Source: Minisyncoccota bacterium (lineage in GTDB: Bacteria; Patescibacteriota; Minisyncoccia; UBA6257; 2-01-FULL-56-20). From it: 37,955 nucleotides of DNA. Under the pieces are notes generated by a model, which was not told the origin of the DNA, ran no database searches, and was given only the letters and a program-made list of their open reading frames with translations. This document shows, one piece after another, positions 21,895 through 28,824 of the stretch (positions are counted from its first letter, which is position 1; each line of letters starts with the position of its first letter). The position numbers and the translations under genes were made by a program. The stretch spans positions 1 through 37,955 of the forward strand of contig JANWIW010000004.1 of assembly GCA_025449695.1 (NCBI GenBank), given 5' to 3'.

Positions 21895-22522
21895 TCCCAG
21901 GCGGCCTGCTTAACGCGTTAGCTCCGCCACTCCGAGGGTCGATACTCGAAACAGCAAGCAGGCATCGTTTAGGGCGTGGACTACAAGGGTATCTAATCCT
22001 TTTTGATCCCCACGCTTTCGTGTTTCAGAGTCAGGTACGCGCCAGCGAGTTGCCTTCGCCTTTGGTGTTCCCCACGATATCAACGGATTTCACCCCTACA
22101 CCGTGAGTTCCATGCACCTCTCACCTCCTCCAGTCCGATCGTATCTCCGGCACTTCCACCGTTAGGCAGTGGGCTTTAACCAGAGACGCATCGGACCTCC
22201 TACACGCGCTTTACGCCCAATAAATCCGGATAACGCTTGTGGTCTACGTATTACCGCTGGTGCTGGCACGTAGTTACCAACCACTTTCCGCTAGGTGATC
22301 ACCGAAGTTTCTGCCTAGCTACCGCAGTTTACGACCCGAAGGCCTTCATCCTGCACGCGGCGTCGCTCGATCAGACTTTCGTCCATTGTCGAATATTCTC
22401 GACTGCTGCCTCCCGTAGGAGTACGAGCCGTGTCTCAGTCTCGTCGTTGGGGGTCAGGCTCTCACCTCCCCTACCGGTCATAGCCTTGGTAAGCCGTTAC
22501 CTTACCAACTAGCTGATCGGAC

Positions 22523-22819
22523 CTAAGCCGATCTCAGAGTGCCAGCCTCACTTTTGACCTTCTGCAGTAAGCTTCTGTGGATTCTTTTCATGAGCTCGTG
22601 CTTTGAGCTGCCATGATGCTTAAGTCTCGATTCACGCTTTCGCGCATCACTCTCATTGCGATACGCTTCAGCGTAAACCAATTTCCATTCTCCGGAACTA
22701 CGCCGAGTTGACGGGTTCAGGTTCCGTTTATGAGAATCGAGACGCTTCGCTAAATCCTTCGTGAAACCAATGTAGATTTTGTGATTAACCGAGTGTTGGA
22801 TGATGTAGACCACATACAT
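22523..22819 (-). CDS. GIY-YIG endonuclease encoded inside the 16S V2 insert
   Basis: The protein (98 aa from the ATG at 22819) starts MYVVYIIQHSVNHKIYIGFT, the GIY-YIG core, followed by KDLAKRLDSHKR and EAYRNESDARKRESRLKHHG, like small UPF0213-type nucleases. The track start at 22843 adds eight residues read from the flanking stem. The last ~12 codons also run through the right-hand stem and into mature 16S sequence before the stop. It probably nicks or cuts an intron-less 16S allele and drives spread of the insert. Confidence 0.85.
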   Translation of the reverse strand: MYVVYIIQHSVNHKIYIGFTKDLAKRLDSHKRNLNPSTRRSSGEWKLVYAEAYRNESDARKRESRLKHHGSSKHELMKRIHRSLLQKVKSEAGTLRSA

Positions 22820-22856
22820 TTCATCATCGTAGCACAAGGTCAAAAGTGAAGCTGGC
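22541..22856 (-). mobile_element. stem-flanked intervening sequence in 16S V2 region
   Basis: Arms GCCAGCCTCACTTTTGACCT (22541-) and AAGGTCAAAAGTGAAGCTGG (22836-) pair over 21 positions with one mismatch, enclosing about 275 nt with the GIY-YIG ORF. The site is the variable helix near E. coli 200. The layout matches rRNA intervening sequences that are cut out by RNase III and leave a fragmented rRNA, rather than a self-splicing intron; no group I or II core is seen here. Confidence 0.8.
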
Positions 22857-23076
22857 TTTACCGGTGAAGGACCATCGGGTATTACCCCGCCTTTCGGCGG
22901 ACTATTCCCGGCTCTGAGGTACGTACTAGGGTGTTACTAACTCGTTCGCCGCTAAACTATCCAATCCGCATTCTTGATGTAATCGCAAATCCTTCAAAGA
23001 TAGTTCCGCTCGACTTGCATGCCTTATCCACGCCGCCAGCGTTCATCCTGGACCAGGATCAAATCCTCTAATATAA

Positions 23077-23345
23077 ATCTGTTCCGCCGAAGCGGGTCAC
23101 AGCTCCTTAAGCCTGCCGAAGCTCCTGCAAAGCAGGAAGCCGGGAAGACCGGGAACCATGCAGATAGTGCGCACTTTTTAGTTTAATTCCAAACCGTGCA
23201 CGAAAAAATGAATGCATTGGGACAGCGAAAAAACTCTCTTTCGCATATGCGTAATTTCATAACTGCTCCACCTCGGCACGGCCGGTAAATGGAACCTGTT
23301 TTTCAAAGAAAGCCGCTTCCTCCGTAAGGAGAAAAGCGCTTGTCT
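23077..23345 (-). other. 16S rRNA leader
   Basis: About 265 nt lie between the promoter and the mature 5' end. They contain a TTTCTTTGAAAA boxA-like element, a CTCCTTACGGAGGAAG hairpin near the start, and GC-rich stems (GCTTCCTGCTTTGCAGGAGC) close to the 16S that may form the processing stalk. No ORF is credible. Confidence 0.6.
23298..23312 (-). promoter_or_regulatory. boxA-like antitermination site
   Basis: GGCTTTCTTTGAAAAACAGG on the minus strand resembles boxA (TGYTCTTTRAMAA), placed in the leader as expected. NusB, its binder, is encoded at 13474-13956. Confidence 0.65.
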
Positions 23346-23373
23346 ATTATAGAGGGGAAAGGAATTATGTCAA
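23346..23373 (-). promoter_or_regulatory. rRNA promoter, TTGACA-16-TATAAT
   Basis: Minus-strand -35 TTGACA (23373-23368) and -10 TATAAT (23351-23346) are both consensus, with a 16-bp spacer. Confidence 0.85.
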
Positions 23374-23412
23374 TTCCCGCGGACCGGCCCTGGTTTCCGG
23401 CCTGAAATGCGC

Positions 23413-23438
23413 AGTCCCACGGGGTGAGCCGTGGGACT
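23413..23438 (-). terminator. hairpin after the secreted 237-aa gene
   Basis: AGTCCCACGG and CCGTGGGACT form a perfect 10-bp stem with a 6-nt loop, 25 nt past the stop at 23464 and directly upstream of the rRNA promoter. Confidence 0.7.
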
Positions 23439-23463
23439 TTGCATTGTTGCGTCGTTCGTTCAC

Positions 23464-24177
23464 TCAATCAGACACGGAGCACCGGCAGTCCCGATCGGGC
23501 ATTGTTCCATCGGCGCATAGGTTGGCCGGTGCGACGTAGCCGGGCGCGACCTCGACCATCTCGTGGCACTTGCCGACATTCCGAGGCGTCATGATGAGCG
23601 TGGCACGCTGAATCGCCGGGCGGCGCATGGATGCCGCGATCTGCGCGGTACGCTGAATGCCGAACTGCCGGACCGCTTGGGCGGCCGCCTGGATCGACAT
23701 GGCCTGCAGGGGATCGTCGCTCGAGGCGGACACGTCATCCGGACGGACCGTGACGAGGGCGGCGAAGCTGCCGTCGGAACTGCGCAGGTTGACTTTCAAG
23801 CCGCTCTGCACGCTCTCGCCCGCAGGAGCAACCGTACCCTGCATGACGGGCGCCTCCTCCGCGGCCGGATCGAAGCGCGCGCCCGCGACGAGCAGCACCA
23901 TGTTCAGCGCCGTCTTCATCGTCTCCGCTTCCGGGGCGGCGCCGCTCATTTCAATCCCGCGAACGACTACGCCGTCCATGATCGGGAGTTCGTCCTCTTC
24001 GATGTAGCCGGCGCTCGTGAGATCGAGAGCGGGCCCGATCGGGAGAACCGGCTTCTCGACGCAGATTTCCACGGGAGTGCGCGACAGGACACCGACCGGC
24101 TCGGTCGGGTCGCTCGCGTACGCGAGCACGGATGGAAGGGTAATGCACAACACAAGAATGAGAATTCGGGAACGCAT
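23464..24177 (-). CDS. secreted hypothetical protein, 237 aa
   Basis: A classical signal peptide opens the product (MRSRILILVLCITLPSVLAYA, cleavage likely after AYA). The mature part shows LRSSDGSFAALVTVRPDDVS and RFGIQRTAQIAASMRRPAIQRATLIM-like segments and four or more cysteines near the C-terminus (GKCHEMVEV, NLCADG, DRDCRCSVSD), possibly disulfide-bonded outside the cell. No family is recognised. AAGGAGGCAAATCGC precedes the ATG. Its long 5' leader has two stable hairpins, the first able to pair with the Shine-Dalgarno region. It is the most promoter-distal coordinate of the SD-class array but has its own promoter. Confidence 0.7.
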   Translation of the reverse strand: MRSRILILVLCITLPSVLAYASDPTEPVGVLSRTPVEICVEKPVLPIGPALDLTSAGYIEEDELPIMDGVVVRGIEMSGAAPEAETMKTALNMVLLVAGARFDPAAEEAPVMQGTVAPAGESVQSGLKVNLRSSDGSFAALVTVRPDDVSASSDDPLQAMSIQAAAQAVRQFGIQRTAQIAASMRRPAIQRATLIMTPRNVGKCHEMVEVAPGYVAPANLCADGTMPDRDCRCSVSD

Positions 24178-24300
24178 GCGATTTGCCTCCTTCTTTTGAG
24201 GCCTCGAAGCCGCGACGCGCGGCTCTGAGGACTTTTGTGGTCCCGCGCCAAAGGCAAATGCCTCTCGCGCGGGACCACAAACATTATCAAATTGCGTGGA
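24178..24300 (-). promoter_or_regulatory. structured 5' leader of the secreted 237-aa gene
   Basis: A 15-bp stem (TTTGTGGTCCCGCGC/GCGCGGGACCACAAA) carries a loop containing ATTTGCCT, which is complementary to AGGCAAAT in the Shine-Dalgarno region. A second stem (AGCCGCG/CGCGGCT within CCTC/GAGG) lies between. The leader could switch between open and closed ribosome-binding site states or attenuate transcription. Confidence 0.5.
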
Positions 24301-24304
24301 TTAC

Positions 24305-24333
24305 ATTACACATCACATTTTATTAAAAGTCAA
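24305..24333 (-). promoter_or_regulatory. sigma70-type promoter, TTGACT-17-TGTAAT
   Basis: Minus-strand -35 TTGACT (24333-24328) and -10 TGTAAT (24310-24305), 17 bp apart, upstream of the structured leader. Confidence 0.7.
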
Positions 24334-24357
24334 TTGCACTGCCCCTGAAACAGACGC

Positions 24358-24393
24358 GCCCCGGCACCTTCCGTAAAACGGCAGGTCCGGGGC
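24358..24393 (-). terminator. hairpin after the 256-aa gene
   Basis: GCCCCGG...CCGGGGC arms with an inner TTCCGT/ACGG pairing; located 34 nt past the TGA at 24427. Confidence 0.6.
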
Positions 24394-24426
24394 TCATCAT
24401 TTTTGCGCGCCTCTGAACGCAAGCAT

Positions 24427-25197
24427 TCAGGACGGCGGGGCGGCCGCGCGCGCCGGAAAAGGCGCGGATGGTCGCGTGACGGAGACGGCGGCGGGACGCA
24501 CCATGGGGATCTCGATGATGCGATCACAGGTGACCGCTGCGGCTGCGGCGCCACTCTCGGCCCTTCTGCAGATCGCGAGTCCCCTCTCTTCCTGCACCAC
24601 GCGCAAACTGGCGCCGTGATACACGTTGAGGGACCGGCGGAAGGTACGCAGGCGCAGGAGTGCCAGGGCAACTTCGAGCGGAGCCGCTTGTGCCGCGTCG
24701 TTGCCGCGGAGCGGATCGCCGAAGCGGACATCCATCGCGATCATGAGGCGACGATTCCCAGAAAGCGGCATGACTGATTTCTTCGCGTCGCCATCCAGTC
24801 GGATGCCCATCATGCTCGCTTGCGCCTCGACCGAGTACGCCTCGAACGGGACGGCGAAGACGAAGCTCAGCGCATCCTCCGTGCTCGATGGCAGGCCGCC
24901 AATCGGGAAAAGCATTCCCGCGGGGGCCGCAGGCGGCAGCTCACGAAGCGCCAACTGCCGCTGGACGATGCGGCGCATGCTGGCATAGAAGCTCACGGCA
25001 TCGGGGCCTTCAGTGGGCACGATGCGCATGGCCACGAGCCATTCCCATTGTGCATCAAACTCCGCTTCCCACTGCTGGCGCCCGAGGACGCCTTCTCCCG
25101 CCGCAACCTGCGCGGCGATGCGCTCGCCCGGTACGCCCATGAGGCGGGCGTTTACCATGGTCCTATATACGATGTCTGTCGTCATCATCTCTTTCAC
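24427..25197 (-). CDS. hypothetical protein, 256 aa
   Basis: There is no signal peptide or membrane helix. The product is Ala- and Arg-rich with a helical N-terminal half (RLMGVPGERIAAQVAAGEGV, EFDAQWEWLVAMRIV) and a strand-rich second half (LSFVFAVPFEAYSVEAQASM, RRLMIAMDVRFGDPL). No family is recognised. GAGGTGAAAGAG precedes two adjacent starts (ATGAAGGAGATGATG). A TTGACC-17-TAACTA promoter lies at about 25228-25261. A hairpin follows the stop. Expression signals place it in the SD-class array of envelope-related genes. Confidence 0.55.
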   Translation of the reverse strand: MKEMMTTDIVYRTMVNARLMGVPGERIAAQVAAGEGVLGRQQWEAEFDAQWEWLVAMRIVPTEGPDAVSFYASMRRIVQRQLALRELPPAAPAGMLFPIGGLPSSTEDALSFVFAVPFEAYSVEAQASMMGIRLDGDAKKSVMPLSGNRRLMIAMDVRFGDPLRGNDAAQAAPLEVALALLRLRTFRRSLNVYHGASLRVVQEERGLAICRRAESGAAAAAVTCDRIIEIPMVRPAAVSVTRPSAPFPARAAAPPS

Positions 25198-25277
25198 CTC
25201 GATCGTTTGAAATTGGGGCCTCGTTCTATCAATAGTTAAGCACAGTCCGGACCGGGGTCAAACTCATGAAAAGTCGC

Positions 25278-25301
25278 AGGGCGCCCCGGATGAGGCGCCC
25301 T
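25278..25301 (-). terminator. hairpin after the 305-aa gene
   Basis: AGGGCGCC and GGCGCCCT arms form a perfect 8-bp stem with an 8-nt loop, 30 nt past the TAG at 25332. Confidence 0.6.
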
Positions 25302-25331
25302 ATCGATCATTGGGTTCTACTTCTTCACTCG

Positions 25332-26249
25332 CTACAGGAGGACCTTGTCGATCGCGGTGAGGGCGCGGGCGTACTGGCCGGTCCAGCAGCGTTCCAGCGC
25401 GTCCCTTTCGGCCGACTCGGGAAACTCGCTCCGCCACGGCCCTTCGCAGATCTGCATCGCCTTGCCCTGGCTCGCATGCCAGAGAAAGCCTGACGGTCCC
25501 GGCTCGTCGTTGAACGAGACGCGCCAGTCCTTGCCGGCCATCTCATTGGGACGCATCCAAACCATGAGGCCATTCCTGGTGTCGACCGTATAGCGCCAGC
25601 CGTCACTCACGACGACTACCACCTTGCCGGTGGGATACGGGTCATACTTCAGCATGGCCACGGTCTCGCGCCCCGTCTCGATCTTCCAAACGACGCGGTT
25701 GGCGAGGTCCTGATTCTGCCGGATGGCGAGAGCGGTGCCGGAGACGGCTGGCTGGATGACAGCCCGAACGGTTGGCGCGGACGGATGGGGCGCCGGAACT
25801 GCGGTGCCCGGCGCGGGCCGCGGGGCCAGGAGCAGGCCGAGGACGAAGCCCGCGAGGAGCGTGTAGAACCCGGTCATGATGAGCGCTGCCCAGCTCGGGC
25901 CGCGGCGGCGGGCCGATGCGTCCGGCACATTCACGTTGATGGTGGACGTGTCGGCGATGAAGGTAACCTCGGGCGCCCCGTTCCGGACGTTCACCGTGGT
26001 AACCTCCGCGCTCTCTGAGGCGTTCACGTCAGCCATGAGCTGCGATTCCACCGTCTGCACATTCACCAGGATGTGGTGGTGGCAGGGCGGCCGCGACGCG
26101 GCGAGGGTGAGCTCGGTCAAGGTAAGAGGCGCGCCTGGCCTGCGCCGCGCGAGAGGCTCCAGATCCGGGCGCCTGGGGCTTCCCCCATATATCGCGCGCG
26201 AAGAGCGTCCTATCCTGCCGCGATTGCGGGGGGTGTCAACTTTACGCAT
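25332..26249 (-). CDS. single-pass membrane protein with a C-terminal extracytoplasmic domain
   Basis: I use the ATG at 26249 (MRKVDTPRNRG), preceded by GAAGGAGGGAATATCC, instead of the track start at 26285. It has a basic N-terminal ~60 residues, then a strand-rich region (VTTVNVRNGAPEVTFIADTS), one transmembrane helix (SWAALIMTGFYTLLAGFVLGLLLA), a Pro/Ala linker, and a C-terminal domain with GKVVVVVSDGWRYTVDTRNG, MVWMRPNEMAGKDWRVSF and CEGPWRSEFPESAERDAL. No family is recognised. It has its own TTGACG-17-CATAAT promoter and the 5'-UTR motif shared with the next two genes. Stop is TAG. Confidence 0.6.
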   Translation of the reverse strand: MRKVDTPRNRGRIGRSSRAIYGGSPRRPDLEPLARRRPGAPLTLTELTLAASRPPCHHHILVNVQTVESQLMADVNASESAEVTTVNVRNGAPEVTFIADTSTINVNVPDASARRRGPSWAALIMTGFYTLLAGFVLGLLLAPRPAPGTAVPAPHPSAPTVRAVIQPAVSGTALAIRQNQDLANRVVWKIETGRETVAMLKYDPYPTGKVVVVVSDGWRYTVDTRNGLMVWMRPNEMAGKDWRVSFNDEPGPSGFLWHASQGKAMQICEGPWRSEFPESAERDALERCWTGQYARALTAIDKVLL

Positions 26250-26330
26250 GGATATTCCCTCCTTCAGTTGCGTCGTTGCGATCAATGGTTTCTGCGAGCC
26301 AAGGCTCGTGCCGATGGCTCCTGTTCTTTC

Positions 26331-26359
26331 CCATATTCTCGAATCAAGACTGCGATTCG
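26331..26359 (-). promoter_or_regulatory. shared 5'-UTR motif, copy 1
   Basis: The minus strand reads CGCAGTCTTGATTCGAGAAT. Related sequences occur in the leaders at 27335-27361 (CTGCAGTATTCTTGACTCGA) and 28623-28653 (CGCAGTACTCTTGATTCACG). A common operator, RNA-binding site or inherited leader is possible. Confidence 0.6.
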
Positions 26360-26371
26360 AACGTGAATTTT

Positions 26372-26400
26372 ATTATGCATATTAACATATGAAGCGTCAA
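26372..26400 (-). promoter_or_regulatory. sigma70-type promoter, TTGACG-17-CATAAT
   Basis: Minus-strand -35 TTGACG (26400-26395) and -10 CATAAT (26377-26372), 17 bp apart. Confidence 0.7.
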
Positions 26401-26450
26401 TGAAAGCGGCGCGTGCCGATGCTTTTTATAAATAGCCTGTGTTGAAATGA

Positions 26451-26506
26451 GAAGAGGCGCACATGTAGTGCGCCTTCTTCATTCGCCACCGGCCTCCGCC
26501 GATGGG
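26451..26506 (-). terminator. double-hairpin 3' end, copy 1
   Basis: Downstream of the gene at 26533, the minus strand has CCCATCGG...CCGGTGG, then GAAGGCGCAC...GTGCGCC(TCTTC). The same two-stem design follows the genes ending at 27528, 28825 and 30581. Confidence 0.75.
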
Positions 26507-26532
26507 CTTGCTGTCGTTGCTCTCGCAGGATG

Positions 26533-27312
26533 TCACCGGTAGAACTCGCGGACCGTGATGTGGAACACGGCCTGGTTGTACTCTTCGGTGACCTCGACGA
26601 GGCCACGCCGTTCCAGCTTCAGCAGTTCCGTGCGCAGCCACTTGATCTGCTCCGGGGTATAGCGTGGGACCCGGACCCATGCCCACACCTTTTTCGGCTT
26701 CTGACCCTTCTTCGCCTTGAGGGTCACCTCCTTCAGTACGCGGTCCATCTTGGCGATGTCGATGGTCGCGCCGCGAAGGTGCGCCGAGCTCTCCACGCCG
26801 GTTGCGTTCCGGTTGCCGTTCTGGAGTTGCGCCTGCTTGCGCGGCGTGCGCATGGCGGAGGTTGCCTTGAGAGGCTTGCCGGCGGCCTTGGGTGCGCTGG
26901 CTTTGGCTCCGAAACCATTCAGGAACCGGATGACCTGCGGCGCGGCCCATCTCCACTCGGCATCGAGGCGGGTGTCCACGATCGACGAACCGTTATTCGG
27001 AAGCCGCTGCAGCCATCCCTGTGCTTTTAGTCTGCTAATAGGCACGGCCCGGCTCCAGAGTGCCACGTTCATCTTCGAATCGAAAACCTTGCAGCGATTG
27101 TTCGGCAGAACCTTGATCTTCCCCGCTTTCACCCGTGCGACGAACACGTCGTCGTCGATGATGAAAGGCAGATTATCCTGTCTCGCGATCTCTCCCTGCC
27201 AGGCGAGAGAGTCGTGACTTCCCGCAAGGCTTGTTCGAGGTTTCCTCGGCCTTGCGGAAACATCCGGCCCCAGGACGAGGCAGAGTAGAGTTAACGCGAT
27301 GATCTTTTTCAC
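26533..27312 (-). CDS. secreted M15-like/DUF5715-type peptidase homologue
   Basis: I use the GTG at 27312 (VKKIIALTLLCLVLGPDVSA), preceded by GCAGGAGGGCTTGTCC; the peptide is a signal sequence. The mature protein has RCKVFDSKMNVALWSRAV, a basic linker, then GVESSAHLRGATIDIAKMDR, which matches the SxHxxGxxxDI metal-binding motif of M15 peptidases (VanY-type D-Ala-D-Ala carboxypeptidases), and VTEEYNQAVFHITVREFY, where a second His is expected. DUF5715 proteins share this layout. This suggests cell-wall peptide hydrolysis outside the membrane. It is adjacent to a lysozyme-like gene. Length 259 aa. Promoter, shared 5'-UTR motif and double-hairpin 3' end are present. Confidence 0.62.
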   Translation of the reverse strand: MKKIIALTLLCLVLGPDVSARPRKPRTSLAGSHDSLAWQGEIARQDNLPFIIDDDVFVARVKAGKIKVLPNNRCKVFDSKMNVALWSRAVPISRLKAQGWLQRLPNNGSSIVDTRLDAEWRWAAPQVIRFLNGFGAKASAPKAAGKPLKATSAMRTPRKQAQLQNGNRNATGVESSAHLRGATIDIAKMDRVLKEVTLKAKKGQKPKKVWAWVRVPRYTPEQIKWLRTELLKLERRGLVEVTEEYNQAVFHITVREFYR

Positions 27313-27334
27313 GGACAAGCCCTCCTGCTTGTTG

Positions 27335-27361
27335 TTGTATTTTCGAGTCAAGAATACTGCA
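27335..27361 (-). promoter_or_regulatory. shared 5'-UTR motif, copy 2
   Basis: CTGCAGTATTCTTGACTCGA followed by AAAATACAACAACAAGCAGG leads into the Shine-Dalgarno. Confidence 0.6.
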
Positions 27362-27383
27362 GATACTTACACCAACGTATAAA

Positions 27384-27412
27384 ATTATACATCTAAATCA
27401 TTGAAAAGTCAA
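27384..27412 (-). promoter_or_regulatory. sigma70-type promoter, TTGACT-17-TATAAT
   Basis: Minus-strand -35 TTGACT (27412-27407) and -10 TATAAT (27389-27384), 17 bp apart. Confidence 0.8.
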
Positions 27413-27444
27413 GGCTAGAGCTTGTGGGAAGCCTTGAAATCGGA

Positions 27445-27497
27445 AGGGCGCACTGGTGGGTGCGCCTCTTCATCTTGCCATCGGTCTCCCCGATGGG
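27445..27497 (-). terminator. double-hairpin 3' end, copy 2
   Basis: Minus strand CCCATCGGGGAGACCGATGG, then a GGCGCAC...GTGCGCCC stem, 30 nt past the stop at 27528. Confidence 0.75.
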
Positions 27498-27527
27498 CTT
27501 CTTGTTCATGCTGCACTCGCGAAGCAA

Positions 27528-28571
27528 TCACTCCATTTCCGTCAGGTTGGCGGTGGTCTTCCTGGCATAGGTGGTGAGCCTCTTGGACCAGCACGAACGC
27601 CAATACGGAAGCTGGGCTTTGTTGTCCAACCAGCGCCGTGCCGCGCCCGATGCGCCGGTCTTTCCATCGGGGTCGTGGTGGGCGGTCGCGATCATGGCAA
27701 CGACATCCTTGTGGCGCGAGCGGACGATCCGCTTCAGCACATTGCGTTCCTGCTTGTCCAGCTCCTTCGCGATGTAGCAAAGGTTGTGGATCATGAGCAG
27801 GATGGCCACAGTGTGATGCTGGTCGCCTCGGAGCATCGCGGTACTGCCGTGCGGTACCGGGTCCTTGAGCGCGGAGTTGATCCAACTGCCTCCCCGCTTG
27901 CCACTCGGACCGTCGTACCACGCATACTCCGTCATCTGATAGGGACCAAGCGACGCTTTCCCATCCGATTTGGCCGGAATGCTTTCCACGTAGCGGCGGC
28001 CGGCCTGATGGAGCAGAAAGTCGAGGAACTTCGCGTTCAGGTCACCGTCGAAGCCGGGGAAGAGCTCGGTGAGCGAATAGGCCACCAGGTCATCCCCATG
28101 CAGCGAATCGACGACCTGACGCACCAGTTTCAACTCCTCGTCGCTCAACCGCTCGATCCGCTGGACCTTCTTCCAGTCGATGCCGGCGCGAACACGGTCG
28201 AGGTGGGCTTGCAAGTGACGACAGTAGTCCTGGATAGTCATGTGCTGCGGATCCTTCTCGCGGTACTCGCGGAGGATGGCGCCCGCAAGGGCATTGACCA
28301 CCACGTGCGGACGATAGCCCACGATCTTTTTCTTGCCGTTCCGGATCGGAATGCGGGATCGCTTTTTCTTGGCGGCCCACATCTTCTCCATGTTGCGGTA
28401 GAAGTCGATGCGCGCGGCCGGCGGGACCGTGCCGGAAACACCGAGGTAATCCGCGAACTCACCGCCGAACTTTCTTCCCGTGAGCTTGCCCATGGGGTAC
28501 TGTTTTTCCTTTGCGAAGCCCTCTGCGGCCATGAAGCCCAGAAGGAGAATCGCGATCACACGGTTTCTCAT
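27528..28571 (-). CDS. secreted protein with a lysozyme/transglycosylase-like motif
   Basis: A signal peptide (MRNRVIAILLLGFMAAEGFA) precedes a 325-residue mature protein. Around residues 190-215, RRYVESIPAKSDGKASLGPY followed by QMTEYAWYD resembles the soluble lytic transglycosylase pattern ES...(G/S)xxG-x-x-Q, with Glu as candidate acid catalyst. Upstream motifs include YRPHVVVNALAGAILREYRE and ERLSDEELKLVRQVVDSLHG; downstream RGDQHHTVAILLMIHNLCYI. The family is not firmly identified. Next to an M15-like gene it suggests a peptidoglycan-active module. AGAGAGGAAAGAG precedes the ATG. It has a promoter, the shared leader motif and a double-hairpin 3' end. Confidence 0.55.
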   Translation of the reverse strand: MRNRVIAILLLGFMAAEGFAKEKQYPMGKLTGRKFGGEFADYLGVSGTVPPAARIDFYRNMEKMWAAKKKRSRIPIRNGKKKIVGYRPHVVVNALAGAILREYREKDPQHMTIQDYCRHLQAHLDRVRAGIDWKKVQRIERLSDEELKLVRQVVDSLHGDDLVAYSLTELFPGFDGDLNAKFLDFLLHQAGRRYVESIPAKSDGKASLGPYQMTEYAWYDGPSGKRGGSWINSALKDPVPHGSTAMLRGDQHHTVAILLMIHNLCYIAKELDKQERNVLKRIVRSRHKDVVAMIATAHHDPDGKTGASGAARRWLDNKAQLPYWRSCWSKRLTTYARKTTANLTEME

Positions 28572-28622
28572 CTCTTTCCTCTCTATCTGCGTGAAATGCG
28601 GTCCTCCGAAGAAGGCTGCTTG

Positions 28623-28653
28623 TTATCGTATTCGTGAATCAAGAGTACTGCGG
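28623..28653 (-). promoter_or_regulatory. shared 5'-UTR motif, copy 3
   Basis: CGCAGTACTCTTGATTCACG followed by AATACGATAACAAGCAG, nearly matching copy 2 including the AACAAGCAG end. Confidence 0.6.
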
Positions 28654-28676
28654 ACACGGACGCTAATCTAGAGTTA

Positions 28677-28705
28677 ATTATACACTCTTTTATGTAAAAA
28701 GTCAA
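28677..28705 (-). promoter_or_regulatory. sigma70-type promoter, TTGACT-17-TATAAT
   Basis: Minus-strand -35 TTGACT (28705-28700) and -10 TATAAT (28682-28677), 17 bp apart. Confidence 0.8.
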
Positions 28706-28735
28706 TAAAACACTTGCCGGACCATCAAAATCACA

Positions 28736-28787
28736 AAGGGCGCACTGTACGTGCGCCCTTCGATTCGCCATCGGCCTTCGCCGATGG
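28736..28787 (-). terminator. double-hairpin 3' end, copy 3
   Basis: Minus strand CCCATCGGCGAAGGCCGATGG, then AAGGGCGCACGTACAGTGCG with its CCCTT arm followed by TGTGATTTTG. Confidence 0.78.
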
Positions 28788-28824
28788 GCTTGTGGGTTAA
28801 GAGAGTCGCTCAGATACGCGCGGT

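Noticed and set aside
27456-28637. 393-aa and 356-aa plus-strand ORFs opposite the secreted and four-TM genes
   Set aside because: They mirror minus-strand genes that have promoters, ribosome-binding sites, signal peptides and terminators; the plus-strand products are Arg/His/Leu-rich shadows.
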